Part shown: piece by piece, positions 28,631 to 37,198 of the stretch
Layout of the letters: every line of letters begins with the position of its first letter
Numbering within the stretch: position 1 is the stretch's first letter
Origin: an uncultured Litoreibacter sp.
GTDB taxonomy: Bacteria > Pseudomonadota > Alphaproteobacteria > Rhodobacterales > Rhodobacteraceae
Reading direction: 5' to 3'
Assembly: GCA_947501685.1 (NCBI GenBank)
Contig: CANMWQ010000007.1
Span: 62,001-126,000, forward strand
Length of the DNA: 64,000 nucleotides
The notes under the pieces: generated by a model
What the model was told of the DNA's origin: nothing
Databases searched by the model: none
What the model saw: the letters and a program-made list of their open reading frames with translations, nothing else
Program-made: the position numbers and the translations under genes

Positions 28631-29064
28631 TGGTGCAATCCACTTGCGATTCCACCCCTAAGATAGAGCAAAAGCGCGCTGGGAAAATGGGGGCTTGGCG
28701 CATTTGCGATCAGCTTCACGTCAACACCGGCAATCCTGCGGTGCCGCGCGGCGGGCAGACGGGCGGTCTCCGTCAGGTCCAGATCGACAATCGCGCGCAG
28801 CGGGACGCTCTCCACCATCGGGGCCGCCAGCAGCCCCAGCCCGCGCGCCTCGATCGCTTCGGGCAGCCCCGCAGGCCTGCTCAGCGTCACCCCGTCCGCA
28901 TCTTTGGACACAAGTACCTGATCATCGGCAATCAACCCCGCGCCCAGCGCGATCAGCTGCACCGCCAGCGACGACTTGCCCGCGCCCGAAGCGCCGGTGA
29001 TCAACAGCCCCGCGCCCTCCACTGCAACCGCCGTGCCGTGGATCAATTGCGGGTCAGCACGCAT
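28627..29064 (-). CDS. hprK: HPr kinase/phosphorylase, short alphaproteobacterial form
   Basis: Phosphorylates or dephosphorylates HPr at Ser46. From ATG 29064 the product is 145 residues with P-loop GASGAGKSS at 24-32, after MRADPQLIHGTAVAVEGAG. It lacks the N-terminal domain of Firmicute HprK and ends soon after the catalytic core, which is normal for alphaproteobacteria. The start leaves seven bases after the chvG stop; a longer frame would overlap chvG. It is coupled to rapZ by ATGA. Confidence 0.93.
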   Translation of the reverse strand: MRADPQLIHGTAVAVEGAGLLITGASGAGKSSLAVQLIALGAGLIADDQVLVSKDADGVTLSRPAGLPEAIEARGLGLLAAPMVESVPLRAIVDLDLTETARLPAARHRRIAGVDVKLIANAPSPHFPSALLLYLRGGIASGLHQ

Positions 29065-29071
29065 CGGGAAT

Positions 29072-30778
29072 TTACGTCGGCAAGCCCACCACGAAGCGCG
29101 CGCCAAGCGGCTCTGAGGTGATATCGACATCCGTTGGACGAATATTTTCAGCCCAGATCACGCCGCCATGCGCCTCCACGATCTGTTTGGAGATCGCAAG
29201 GCCAAGGCCCGAATGGTTGCCAAACTGCTGCTCTGGCCGCTCCGAATAGAAGCGGTTGAACACTTTGTTCAACGCCTGCTCAGGGATGCCGGGGCCGGTG
29301 TCTTCCACCACGACCAGCACCCGGTTGTCGCGCCGCCGCGCCCAGATGCGCACCGCGTCGCCGTCTTCGCAGAAGGACGTCGCGTTGGTGATCAGGTTCA
29401 CAAAGACCTGCGCCAGACGGGCCTCAAGCCCGTGAATGATAATAGGCTCTTTCGGCACGTCGCGAATGAACTCCACACCTTTTTCTGCGGCCTGCTGGCC
29501 CAGATATTCGGTCAGGTTGTTCAGCATCTTCATCAAATCGAACGGCTCTTCGTCCTCCTTGACCAGCTCGCTGTCCAGCCGGGAGGCGTTAGAAATGTCG
29601 CTGACCAGCCGGTCCAGCCGCCGCACGTCGTGCTCGATCACTTCCAGCAACCGCGTGCGCTGATCGCCGGTCTTGGCGACATGCAACGTGCCCACGGCGG
29701 AGCGCAGCGAGGCCAGCGGGTTCTTGATCTCATGCGCCACGTCGGCGGCAAATTGTTCGTTGGCGTCGATCCGTTCATAGAGCGCCGACACCATGCCCCG
29801 CATAGCACCAGACAGGCGGCCAATCTCGTCAGGCCGCGCGGTCAGGTCAGGGATACGCACCCGCGACGGCGACACTTTGCGGGCGTTCTTGTCGCGGCCC
29901 AGCTCGGCGGCGGCGGCCAGATCCGACAGCGGGTTGGCAATGGTGGAGGCCAGCACAAGGCTCAGCCCGATAGAGACCAGAATGGCGATGACAAACATCT
30001 GCAACACCTGTTCACGCTCCACGCGAACAAGCTGGTCAATCTGGCCTGCGGCGGTGGTCAGGGCGATCACGCCCGCCGTCCCGCCCGGCAATTCAATCGG
30101 CGTCGCCACGGAGAAAATCGACCCCCCCGAGCCATCCAGCCCGCTGCGCACTTGGGTTTCCCCCTCAAGTGCTGTGGCCAGCAATTTGCGCGCCTCTTCC
30201 TCGCCGGTGGTGTTTGAGACCGCGACATCCTCCGCGCCAATCAGCCCTGACATGCCTTCCCAGATCATGGCCAGAAAGTTGGTGATGATGGTGGAGCTGT
30301 CATCGGGCCGGAAGGATTCCGTGCCCGCCAGCGCTTCGCGTTCCTGCCCTGCGGTGCTGGCGATCATCGCCTCGTCGGCGGCAAAGACATAGACGTCCAC
30401 GCCCGGCGCCAGATCCAGCCCGGCCAGCACATTTTCAGCCGTCAGCCCGCCAGCGCCCGTCAGGGCGGCGGCGTTTTCCGTGGCCAGTCGCGCCTCGAAC
30501 ACGTCGGCGATCAGCTCCGCCTCAGACACGAGGCCAGCCTCCCGTTGGGCGACAAGGCTGTCGCGGAACGGGTTCAGGAACAACACGCCCGCGACCAGAA
30601 TGATCAGGGCCAATAGGTTGAAAGTGATGATCTTGCGCGCCAGAGGCGACCGGTTCAACGAAATGAAATTTCGTTTCTCCCGCGACGACTGCAGTTCGGC
30701 CTCGACGGAGCTATGCTCGTCCGTCCAGTCCTCACCCATCTCTAGTTCTGCATTGCTCACTGGTCTTGCGTCCGCCAC
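29072..30778 (-). CDS. chvG: Sensor histidine kinase ChvG/ExoS type
   Basis: A membrane sensor of 568 residues. After a cytoplasmic N-terminus there is a transmembrane helix (IITFNLLALIILVAGVLFL), a long periplasmic sensor region (about 75-255), a second helix near 258-285, a HAMP linker, and a HisKA domain with the phospho-accepting His 349 in VAHEIKNPLASLRSA. The ATPase domain shows NLITNATSF and DTGPGIP. The start codon appears to be GTG with GAGGA upstream. It is encoded 33 bases after chvI. ChvG/ChvI homologues respond to acid or envelope stress. Confidence 0.94.
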   Translation of the reverse strand: MADARPVSNAELEMGEDWTDEHSSVEAELQSSREKRNFISLNRSPLARKIITFNLLALIILVAGVLFLNPFRDSLVAQREAGLVSEAELIADVFEARLATENAAALTGAGGLTAENVLAGLDLAPGVDVYVFAADEAMIASTAGQEREALAGTESFRPDDSSTIITNFLAMIWEGMSGLIGAEDVAVSNTTGEEEARKLLATALEGETQVRSGLDGSGGSIFSVATPIELPGGTAGVIALTTAAGQIDQLVRVEREQVLQMFVIAILVSIGLSLVLASTIANPLSDLAAAAELGRDKNARKVSPSRVRIPDLTARPDEIGRLSGAMRGMVSALYERIDANEQFAADVAHEIKNPLASLRSAVGTLHVAKTGDQRTRLLEVIEHDVRRLDRLVSDISNASRLDSELVKEDEEPFDLMKMLNNLTEYLGQQAAEKGVEFIRDVPKEPIIIHGLEARLAQVFVNLITNATSFCEDGDAVRIWARRRDNRVLVVVEDTGPGIPEQALNKVFNRFYSERPEQQFGNHSGLGLAISKQIVEAHGGVIWAENIRPTDVDITSEPLGARFVVGLPT

Positions 30779-30811
30779 GGCGATCCTCGACGCTAAAAGG
30801 TGATCGTTAAC

Positions 30812-31513
30812 TTACTCTTCGTTATACCTGTAGCCGATGCCGTACAGGGTCTCAATCGCGGAGAACTCATCATCGGCGGTCCGCATCTTCTTGCGCAGCC
30901 GTTTGATGTGGCTGTCGATGGTGCGGTCATCCACGTAAACCTGATCGTCATAGGCCACGTCCATCAGCTGGTCGCGCGATTTCACGAAACCGGGGCGCTG
31001 GGCCAAAGCCTGCAACAGCAAAAATTCGGTCACGGTCAGGGAGACATCATTACCCTTCCACGCCACAGTGTGGCGCAGCGGGTCCATCACCAGATCGCCG
31101 CGCACCATGGTTTGAGCCACTTCACCCTCGCCCGCATCGTCTTTGGCAATCGCTTCCTTGCGGCGCAGGATGGCGCGGATACGCTCCACCAGCAGGCGCT
31201 GCGAAAACGGTTTGCGCACATAATCATCCGCGCCCATGCGCAGGCCCAGAACCTCGTCGATCTCGTCATCTTTGGAGGTCAGAAAAATCACCGGCACTTC
31301 GGATTTCTGGCGCAGTCGCTGCAACAGATCCATGCCGTCCATCCGGGGCATCTTAATGTCCAGAACGGCCATATCAGGCATATTGCGCGCGAATGCATCA
31401 AGAGCGCTTTGGCCGTCATTATATGTCTCAACCTCGAAGCCTTCGGCCTCAAGCGTCATCTGCACCGACGTCAGAATATTCCGATCGTCGTCCACCAACG
31501 CAATCTTCGACAT
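30812..31513 (-). CDS. chvI: Response regulator ChvI type
   Basis: An OmpR/PhoB-class regulator of 233 residues. The receiver domain ([18 protein letters not shown]) has the phospho-accepting Asp 52 in [11 protein letters not shown] and Lys in FLTSKDD. The C-terminal winged helix (about 135-230) includes [19 protein letters not shown] and [15 protein letters not shown]. It heads the operon chvI-chvG-hprK-rapZ-EIIA-HPr and is divergent from pckA. In Agrobacterium and Sinorhizobium pckA lies next to chvI as well, so joint control is plausible. Confidence 0.95.
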   Translation of the reverse strand: MSKIALVDDDRNILTSVQMTLEAEGFEVETYNDGQSALDAFARNMPDMAVLDIKMPRMDGMDLLQRLRQKSEVPVIFLTSKDDEIDEVLGLRMGADDYVRKPFSQRLLVERIRAILRRKEAIAKDDAGEGEVAQTMVRGDLVMDPLRHTVAWKGNDVSLTVTEFLLLQALAQRPGFVKSRDQLMDVAYDDQVYVDDRTIDSHIKRLRKKMRTADDEFSAIETLYGIGYRYNEE

Positions 31514-31849
31514 GTTGAAACCCTTTATATTGCTCGATTATTATTAGTTTTGCGCATCATCCGCCGAGACCCGCCGGGAATCAACATTTTTGTGACGAAT
31601 CACCTTCGCCTCGGCTCTATTTGGCCGCTGGAGCCCTAATGTTTGACTAATTTGCCGCACATTCGGCCAGATCCCCACCTCCCACCGGCGTATGATAACG
31701 CTAACGACCCCATTTCTCCCGGTTCCAAGGTCATTGCCCCATTGGTATACCTCATTTGTGCCGCATTGCGGCGCGACGTAATGAGTATTGGCCACAGTTG
31801 ACATAGTAAGTTTACGAGGCGTGGACCCCTCGGTTTCAGGAGACATCAA
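31514..31849. promoter_or_regulatory. Divergent chvI/pckA regulatory region
   Basis: These 336 bases contain no supported gene and must hold promoters for both directions. A TTGACA hexamer at 31798-31803 reads towards pckA but has no convincing -10 partner. CAGGAG at 31838-31843 is the pckA Shine-Dalgarno. An antisense frame across the region is a shadow extending from pckA. Confidence 0.6.
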
Positions 31850-33448
31850 ATGACCCATGGACGTGTTAACCCAGCTCAAACGCTGGAGTCTCAAGGTATT
31901 CCGGAGCTTGGCGCGGTGCATTACAACTACCGCGAGCCCGCCCTGATCGAGGCCGCTTTGAAGCGCGACGAAGGCACGCTTGGCAAAGGCGGCGCGTTTC
32001 TGGTGACCACCGGCGCCCACACGGGCCGCTCTCCGAAAGACAAGTTCGTGGTCCGCACGCCCAGCGTCGAAGACAGCATCTGGTGGGACAACAACGCCCC
32101 CATGGAGGCCGCCAGCTTTGACGTGCTTGAGGCCGACATGAAGGCCCATATGAAAGGCGGGGAGTATTTCGTCCAAGACCTCTTTGGCGGCGCCGACCCG
32201 GCCCATCGCCTTGACGTCCGCGTGGTCACGGAGCTGGCATGGCACGGTCTCTTCATCCGCCACCTGCTGCGCCGCCCCGAAATCAAGGAGCTCGACACGT
32301 TCTCCCCTGAATACACCATCATCAACTGCCCCAGCTTCAAGGCCGACCCCGCCAAGCATGGCTGCCGCTCCGAGACCGTCATCGCGATGCATTTCGACAA
32401 GAAGCTGATCCTGATCGCAGGCACGGCCTACGCGGGCGAAAACAAGAAATCCGTCTTCTCGCTCTTGAACTACCTGCTGCCCGAAAAAGGCATCATGCCG
32501 ATGCACTGCTCCGCCAACCACGCGCCGGGCAACCCGGCTGACACCGCCGTCTTCTTCGGCCTGTCGGGCACCGGCAAAACCACGCTATCGGCAGAGCCAT
32601 CCCGCACGCTGATCGGCGATGATGAACACGGCTGGTCCGATCGCGGCTCTTTCAACTTTGAAGGCGGCTGCTACGCCAAGACCATCAACCTGTCCCCCAC
32701 GGCAGAGCCCGAAATCTTCGCCACAACAGAGAAATTCGGCACCGTGATCGAAAACATGGTCTTCGACGAAGAAACCAAAGACCTAGACTTCAACGATGAC
32801 AGCCTGACCGCCAACATGCGCTGCGCCTACCCGCTGCACTATATCTCCAACGCGTCGGATACCGCACTTGGTGGCCACCCCAAAAACGTCATCATGCTGA
32901 CCTGCGACGCCTTCGGCGTGCTGCCCCCCATCGCGCGGCTGACGCCCGCACAAGCCATGTACCACTTCCTGTCCGGCTTCACCTCAAAGGTCGCCGGCAC
33001 TGAGCGCGGCGTCACGGAGCCGGAGCCCACCTTCTCCACCTGCTTCGGCGCGCCCTTCATGCCCCGCCGCCCTGAGGTCTACGGCAAGCTGCTGCAAGAG
33101 AAAATCGCCAAGCACGGCTCCACCTGCTGGCTGGTCAACACCGGCTGGACCGGCGGCGCCTACGGCACCGGCTCCCGTATGCCCATCCGCGCCACCCGCG
33201 CACTGCTGAACGCAGCTCTCGACGGCTCGCTCGACAAGGGCAAATTCCGCAAAGACCCCAATTTCGGCTTCGAAGTCCCGGTCTCCGCCGAAGGCGTCGC
33301 CGATGTCATTCTCGATCCGCGCCGCACATGGGACAACCCGGAGGCCTACGACCGTCAGGCCGCCAAGCTGGTCACCATGTTCTCGGAAAATTTCGAGCAA
33401 TACGTCCCCCATATCGACGCCGACGTCAAAGCCGCCGCCATCGGCTAA
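31850..33448 (+). CDS. pckA: Phosphoenolpyruvate carboxykinase (ATP)
   Basis: Converts oxaloacetate and ATP to phosphoenolpyruvate and CO2, the first committed step of gluconeogenesis. The 532-residue product is full length. The kinase-1a P-loop is [13 protein letters not shown] near 236-248, the metal/oxaloacetate sites are in [20 protein letters not shown], and the N-terminus carries [12 protein letters not shown]. It is divergent from the chvI operon. A perfect 12-base C run follows the stop at 33450-33461, and a terminator lies beyond. Confidence 0.98.
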   Translation: MTHGRVNPAQTLESQGIPELGAVHYNYREPALIEAALKRDEGTLGKGGAFLVTTGAHTGRSPKDKFVVRTPSVEDSIWWDNNAPMEAASFDVLEADMKAHMKGGEYFVQDLFGGADPAHRLDVRVVTELAWHGLFIRHLLRRPEIKELDTFSPEYTIINCPSFKADPAKHGCRSETVIAMHFDKKLILIAGTAYAGENKKSVFSLLNYLLPEKGIMPMHCSANHAPGNPADTAVFFGLSGTGKTTLSAEPSRTLIGDDEHGWSDRGSFNFEGGCYAKTINLSPTAEPEIFATTEKFGTVIENMVFDEETKDLDFNDDSLTANMRCAYPLHYISNASDTALGGHPKNVIMLTCDAFGVLPPIARLTPAQAMYHFLSGFTSKVAGTERGVTEPEPTFSTCFGAPFMPRRPEVYGKLLQEKIAKHGSTCWLVNTGWTGGAYGTGSRMPIRATRALLNAALDGSLDKGKFRKDPNFGFEVPVSAEGVADVILDPRRTWDNPEAYDRQAAKLVTMFSENFEQYVPHIDADVKAAAIG

Positions 33449-33483
33449 GCCCCCCCCCCCCGCGTCACCGCGTCACCACACTC

Positions 33484-33521
33484 AAAAAGCCCGCCCCTGT
33501 CCGTCAGGCGGCGGGCTTTTT
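33484..33521 (+). terminator. Rho-independent terminator after pckA
   Basis: AAAAAGCCCGCC pairs with GGCGGGCTTTTT, followed by T residues, 35 bases after the pckA stop. Confidence 0.9.
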
Positions 33522-33559
33522 CTTGGGGCAAGCCGCCTCTCCGCACTTGCCCTCGCAAA

Positions 33560-33600
33560 CGAAAAAGGGCGGCACCCTGCGGCACCGCCCGTTCTTTTTC
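33560..33600 (-). terminator. Terminator for the OmpA/HhH gene pair
   Basis: Read on the minus strand AAAAAGAACGGGCGG begins a stem whose other arm is CCGCCCTTTTT. The inner bases also pair partly. It lies 13 bases after the stop of the gene at 33613. Confidence 0.8.
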
Positions 33601-33612
33601 ATGTCCCGCCGC

Positions 33613-34185
33613 TTAGGCCAGCTTGCGGGCCTGCGGGATCCACTCGTCGCGGGTGGCGCGGCCTTTGAAGCCTTCGAGGTTGTCATCCACCCAAGCGACC
33701 TCTGCCGGGGTCCAGTTGGCGATCTGGTCAAAGTGGTAATAGCCCAGACCGTGCAGCATCCGCTCCATCTTGGGGCCAACGCCGCTGATCTGTTGCAGGT
33801 CATCCGCCTTGCCGCCGCGCGGGGCAGACAGCCCCTCGGGCTTGCTGGCCGTGCCGGTAAACGAAGACGCCACAGGGGCCGCAGCAGGAGCTGGCGGAAC
33901 CGCTTGGCGCTTGGCACCAGCCGCGTCCAGCTTGGCTTGCAGCTCCAGCTTCTCGGCCCGCATCGCTTCCAGCGCTTCGCGCTCAGAGGCGCTACGCGTC
34001 CGGCAGGCATCCAGGTTGGTCTTCAGGTCGTCCCGCTCTTTGCCCAGCGCGTCATATTTGGCCGACAGCGCGTCATACTCGGCGCTGCTGCGCTGGCCGT
34101 AGCGCCACAGCAGCCAGCCCAGAATAAGGCCCAGCAGAAAGGTGCAAAGCATATACAGAAACATCTGTGTCAAAAGGTAAGACAT
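33613..34185 (-). CDS. Membrane-anchored coiled-coil protein with C-terminal helix-hairpin-helix
   Basis: A 190-residue protein with an N-terminal transmembrane helix (MFLYMLCTFLLGLILGWLLW), a coiled coil at about 33-90, a Pro/Ala linker, and a C-terminal domain containing DDLQQISGVGPKMERMLHGL, a helix-hairpin-helix-like module. The last part (GYYHFDQIANWTPAEVAWVD) matches a module seen in NADH-dehydrogenase-associated and ribosomal-L21-fusion proteins of alphaproteobacteria. It lies 45 bases after the OmpA-like gene on the same strand. Function is unknown; envelope organisation is plausible from context. Confidence 0.8.
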   Translation of the reverse strand: MSYLLTQMFLYMLCTFLLGLILGWLLWRYGQRSSAEYDALSAKYDALGKERDDLKTNLDACRTRSASEREALEAMRAEKLELQAKLDAAGAKRQAVPPAPAAAPVASSFTGTASKPEGLSAPRGGKADDLQQISGVGPKMERMLHGLGYYHFDQIANWTPAEVAWVDDNLEGFKGRATRDEWIPQARKLA

Positions 34186-34230
34186 GGTATTTTCCTAAGT
34201 CTGAAGTGAGTTGGGTAGAGGCGGACGCGC

Positions 34231-36174
34231 TTATCGCGTCTGCCAGTCAAATGAGATGCGGCGGTTCTGCGCGCGTCCCTCGGCGGTGCCATTATCCGCA
34301 ATGGGCTGGCCCTCGCCGTAGCCCACGGCCTGCAACCCGTCAGTGGGCACACCGCGCTCCGCCATGAAGGCCACCACGGCCTGCGCACGGGCCTCGGACA
34401 AGGCTTGGTTATTGGCGTCAGAGCCTTGGTTGTCGGTATGCCCGCCAACCTCAACCGTGACACCGTCGCCCACACAGGCCAGCGCAATCCCGGTCAGCCG
34501 CTCAAGGACTTCAACAGAGCCGTCCTCAATTGTGGCTGTTGCCGTCTGGAAGTTGATCTGGGTGCCTTCCATGACAGAGCTCGCCTGCGCCGCACACTGC
34601 GCCGTGTTGGAGGCAATGTTGGAGCTTGCTTGCGTCTGATTGCGCAGCGCTGCAATCGTGGTGTCGCGGTCCTGGATCGTGGTGTCGCGGGTCTGAACAT
34701 CCGCCTGAAGCGTGCTCACCTGCGCCTCGACAGCCGCAAACCGGCCAGCCACCGCATCAACCTCTGCTTGCGCATCGGCAACGTCACCGTTCAGAGCCTC
34801 AATCGTGGTGTCACGCTCGGCCACTTGGGCCTGCGTTTCCGCAACCCTGCCGTTCAAGGCCTCAATCGTGGTGTCACGTTCAGCCACTTGGCTTGTCAGT
34901 GTCTCCACCTGACCTTGCGTTTCCGCAACCGTGCCGTTGAGAGCCTCGATTGTGGCGTCACGTTCAGCCACTTGGCCTGTCAGTGTCTCCACTTGGCCCT
35001 GCGTTTCCGCAACCGTGCCGTTGAGACCTTCAATCGTGGCGTCACGCGCGGCGACAACCTCTGTCAGGTCGGCGATCTGCGCATCGCGGGAGGCAAGCCC
35101 GTCATTGAGCTCCCCTACTGAAAGGTTCAGCGCAGCCACCTGCTCATCCGTGCTGCCCAACGCGCTTTGGCGGTTGGCCAGCTCCGTTTCCAGATCGGCA
35201 ATCCGGCTGGTCATGCCATCCGCATCGCCTCGCAGAGCCGCAAGAGCGCCCTCCGCGTCGCTGACCTGTCCGGTCAGATCGGCAATCGTCGCGTCGCGGG
35301 TCTCAACATCCGCTTGCGCGGCGCCCAACTGCTCACGCAGAGCAGCAACATCCGTCTCGCCCTCGCTCATGCTGGCGCGCAAATCCTCAAGCTCCACACC
35401 CAGCGCGTCGCGCTCTTGCGTCAGCCCGGCATTGGCCTGCGTCAGCTCAGCATTGGCGGATGTCAGCTCAGAAATATCTGCCTGAAGCCCGGAGATCTCG
35501 TCGCCTTGAGCCGCAACATTGCCGCTCAGTCGTGCCACCTCGTTTGACAGGTTATCCGTCACCTGCGGCGAGGACACAAACGCCTGCCAGCCATCCCGGC
35601 CAGCAACCGTGTCGCGTACAGCGCCCGCGTCACCATCAGCCACACCGGACAGCGCAAACGCACCAGCGGCAGCGGTCACGGTGCCCGTGCTCAGACCCGC
35701 CAATTGGCCAAGCCCAAAGGACGCCTCGCCCTGCCAATCGGCAGCCGGGCCGGAGATCACCAGTTGATCTTCAACCGTGCCATCCGTTGCTTCACCAGCA
35801 GAGGCCAGCAATGCGGCGCGCGTGTCCTCGTCAGGGACGGTGCCCTGCAGAGTGATGCCGCTCTCGGTTTTGGAGGCAAGGATATAGCCGCCATCCTGCA
35901 AATAGGTCAGCCCGTCAATCGGACCCAGCGCGCCATAGGTGGCGTCGGCGGTCTCCAGATGCGCGGCCTCGGCCTCTGCGTCATAGACGACGCCTGACAG
36001 CGTCACATGACGCCCGTCCACATCAATGCCAATATCCTTGGCCCCTGTTTCGTTCAAATCGGCCGTAACGCGATCTGTGATGTCGCGTTCAATTTCTTCA
36101 GACTTAAACCAAAGTGCTGAGTAAAATGTCAGCGCCGTGACCCCTAGGACCACTGCGATTAAAATACCTCTCAT
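34231..36174 (-). CDS. OmpA-family protein with BON-like N-terminus and tandem coiled-coil repeats
   Basis: The 647-residue product starts at ATG 36174, eight bases after AGGAGG. It has one N-terminal transmembrane helix (MRGILIAVVLGVTALTFYSA), BON-like segments (about 40-165, GVVYDAEAEAAHLETAD and QGTVPDEDTRAALLASAG), and a coiled coil of about 320 residues. Within that lie 28- or 21-residue repeats on the pattern VAERDATIEALNGTVAETQ. The C-terminal OmpA domain (about 530-645) has VEVGGHTDNQGSDANN and QNRRISFDW for peptidoglycan binding. It could bridge inner membrane and cell wall. Confidence 0.9.
   Translation of the reverse strand: MRGILIAVVLGVTALTFYSALWFKSEEIERDITDRVTADLNETGAKDIGIDVDGRHVTLSGVVYDAEAEAAHLETADATYGALGPIDGLTYLQDGGYILASKTESGITLQGTVPDEDTRAALLASAGEATDGTVEDQLVISGPAADWQGEASFGLGQLAGLSTGTVTAAAGAFALSGVADGDAGAVRDTVAGRDGWQAFVSSPQVTDNLSNEVARLSGNVAAQGDEISGLQADISELTSANAELTQANAGLTQERDALGVELEDLRASMSEGETDVAALREQLGAAQADVETRDATIADLTGQVSDAEGALAALRGDADGMTSRIADLETELANRQSALGSTDEQVAALNLSVGELNDGLASRDAQIADLTEVVAARDATIEGLNGTVAETQGQVETLTGQVAERDATIEALNGTVAETQGQVETLTSQVAERDTTIEALNGRVAETQAQVAERDTTIEALNGDVADAQAEVDAVAGRFAAVEAQVSTLQADVQTRDTTIQDRDTTIAALRNQTQASSNIASNTAQCAAQASSVMEGTQINFQTATATIEDGSVEVLERLTGIALACVGDGVTVEVGGHTDNQGSDANNQALSEARAQAVVAFMAERGVPTDGLQAVGYGEGQPIADNGTAEGRAQNRRISFDWQTR
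34780..35070. repeat. 84/63-bp tandem coding repeats in the OmpA-like gene
   Basis: At least four in-frame copies of a unit encoding roughly VAERDATIEALNGTVAETQG and its extension QVETLTGQ lie head to tail. Two are 84 bp long and others are shortened to about 63 bp. Neighbouring copies are nearly identical at the DNA level, pointing to recent expansion or gene conversion. Confidence 0.85.
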
Positions 36175-36283
36175 GGGCATACCCTCCTGTGTTGAGCGCA
36201 AGATTGCCGATCTTCATAAAGATTAACAGGGAGAAAATTCACGCAAAAGTGACATGGGCAGAAACCCACGCACACCAAACCCC

Positions 36284-37051
36284 TTAGCCCGTTACTCCGC
36301 GCCGCACCAAATTCAGCCCCGCCAGCAGCAGCACCCAAAGCGTCACTTTGCGAAACATCGCTTGGTTAATCCGGTCCTGCACCTGAAAGCCCAGCCATAT
36401 CCCCAGCACCGCCGGGAGGATCAACCCAACGGATAAAGGCAGGGTCTCCGCCCTTATGACGCCCGATTGCAGATGCGCCCCAAACAGCGCAAACGCCCCC
36501 AGCCCGTAAACCGTGCCCTGAATCCGCAAATGCTCCTGTTTGGGCACGTCAATCGCGCTTAGATACGCCACTGTCGGAGGCGCCCAGATGCCCGACATGC
36601 CCCCAATAAATCCGGCAAAACCGCCCACCATCGCCTCTATTTTGGCACGCCGCACCATGCGCGCGGGCGTCCACCCGGCCAATTGCGCCAGCGTAAAGAC
36701 GGTAATCGGCAGGCCAATGCCCAGAAACAGCCAGCTCACTGGCATCACCCGGACCAGCTGCGCGCTGAGCAAGAGCATCACCATCCCCGCGCCTAGGAAA
36801 ACTCGGAATTTCTTGATCGACCCCAGCGCCGCCGCGATGCCCTGCCGCAAGGCCTGCATCCCGTTGGTCACCAGCGTCGGCAGGATCAGCCCCGCCAGCG
36901 CCAGCTCCGGCGACATGAACGAGGCCAGCCCCGAGATCATCACCGTCGGCATGGCAAACCCCACCACGCCCTTAATCATCCCCGCAATCAGCGCAATCCC
37001 CACCGAGGCAACAAGCGCGCCCGCACCGTATAGGCTTATCAAATGCTCCAT
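36284..37051 (-). CDS. TauE/SafE-family membrane permease
   Basis: A 255-residue hydrophobic protein with about eight transmembrane segments. It shows two related halves, each with the family's proline/glycine motif (IAGMIKGVVGFAMPTV near 22 and AGFIGGMSGIWAPPTV near 150). The family moves small sulfonates, sulfite or other anions out of the cell. It is monocistronic, convergent with nothing, and divergent from the acyl-CoA dehydrogenase gene. The substrate cannot be predicted. Confidence 0.88.
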   Translation of the reverse strand: MEHLISLYGAGALVASVGIALIAGMIKGVVGFAMPTVMISGLASFMSPELALAGLILPTLVTNGMQALRQGIAAALGSIKKFRVFLGAGMVMLLLSAQLVRVMPVSWLFLGIGLPITVFTLAQLAGWTPARMVRRAKIEAMVGGFAGFIGGMSGIWAPPTVAYLSAIDVPKQEHLRIQGTVYGLGAFALFGAHLQSGVIRAETLPLSVGLILPAVLGIWLGFQVQDRINQAMFRKVTLWVLLLAGLNLVRRGVTG

Positions 37052-37146
37052 TGGGCAGATCTACTGCGCAACCGGCGCCATGGCACGGCCAAAATGCTCT
37101 GCGACATTTTAGTTCGCAATCATTACATTTCGCGAATTATAATTGC

Positions 37147-37180
37147 GCTGCACCTGCATAATGACTAGAACGGGTGCAGC
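37147..37180. promoter_or_regulatory. Inverted repeat upstream of methylsuccinyl-CoA dehydrogenase
   Basis: GCTGCACC and GGTGCAGC form a perfect 8-bp inverted repeat with an 18-base spacer, ending 10 bases before the Shine-Dalgarno. It may be an operator or a 5' UTR hairpin. TTGCGC and TTCGCGAA-like motifs lie upstream near 37128. Confidence 0.5.
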
Positions 37181-37198
37181 AAATTCAGAGGATTCGAC

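Noticed and set aside
31544-32521. 325-aa minus-strand frame spanning the chvI/pckA gap
   Set aside because: Shadow of pckA extended into the regulatory region; no domain.
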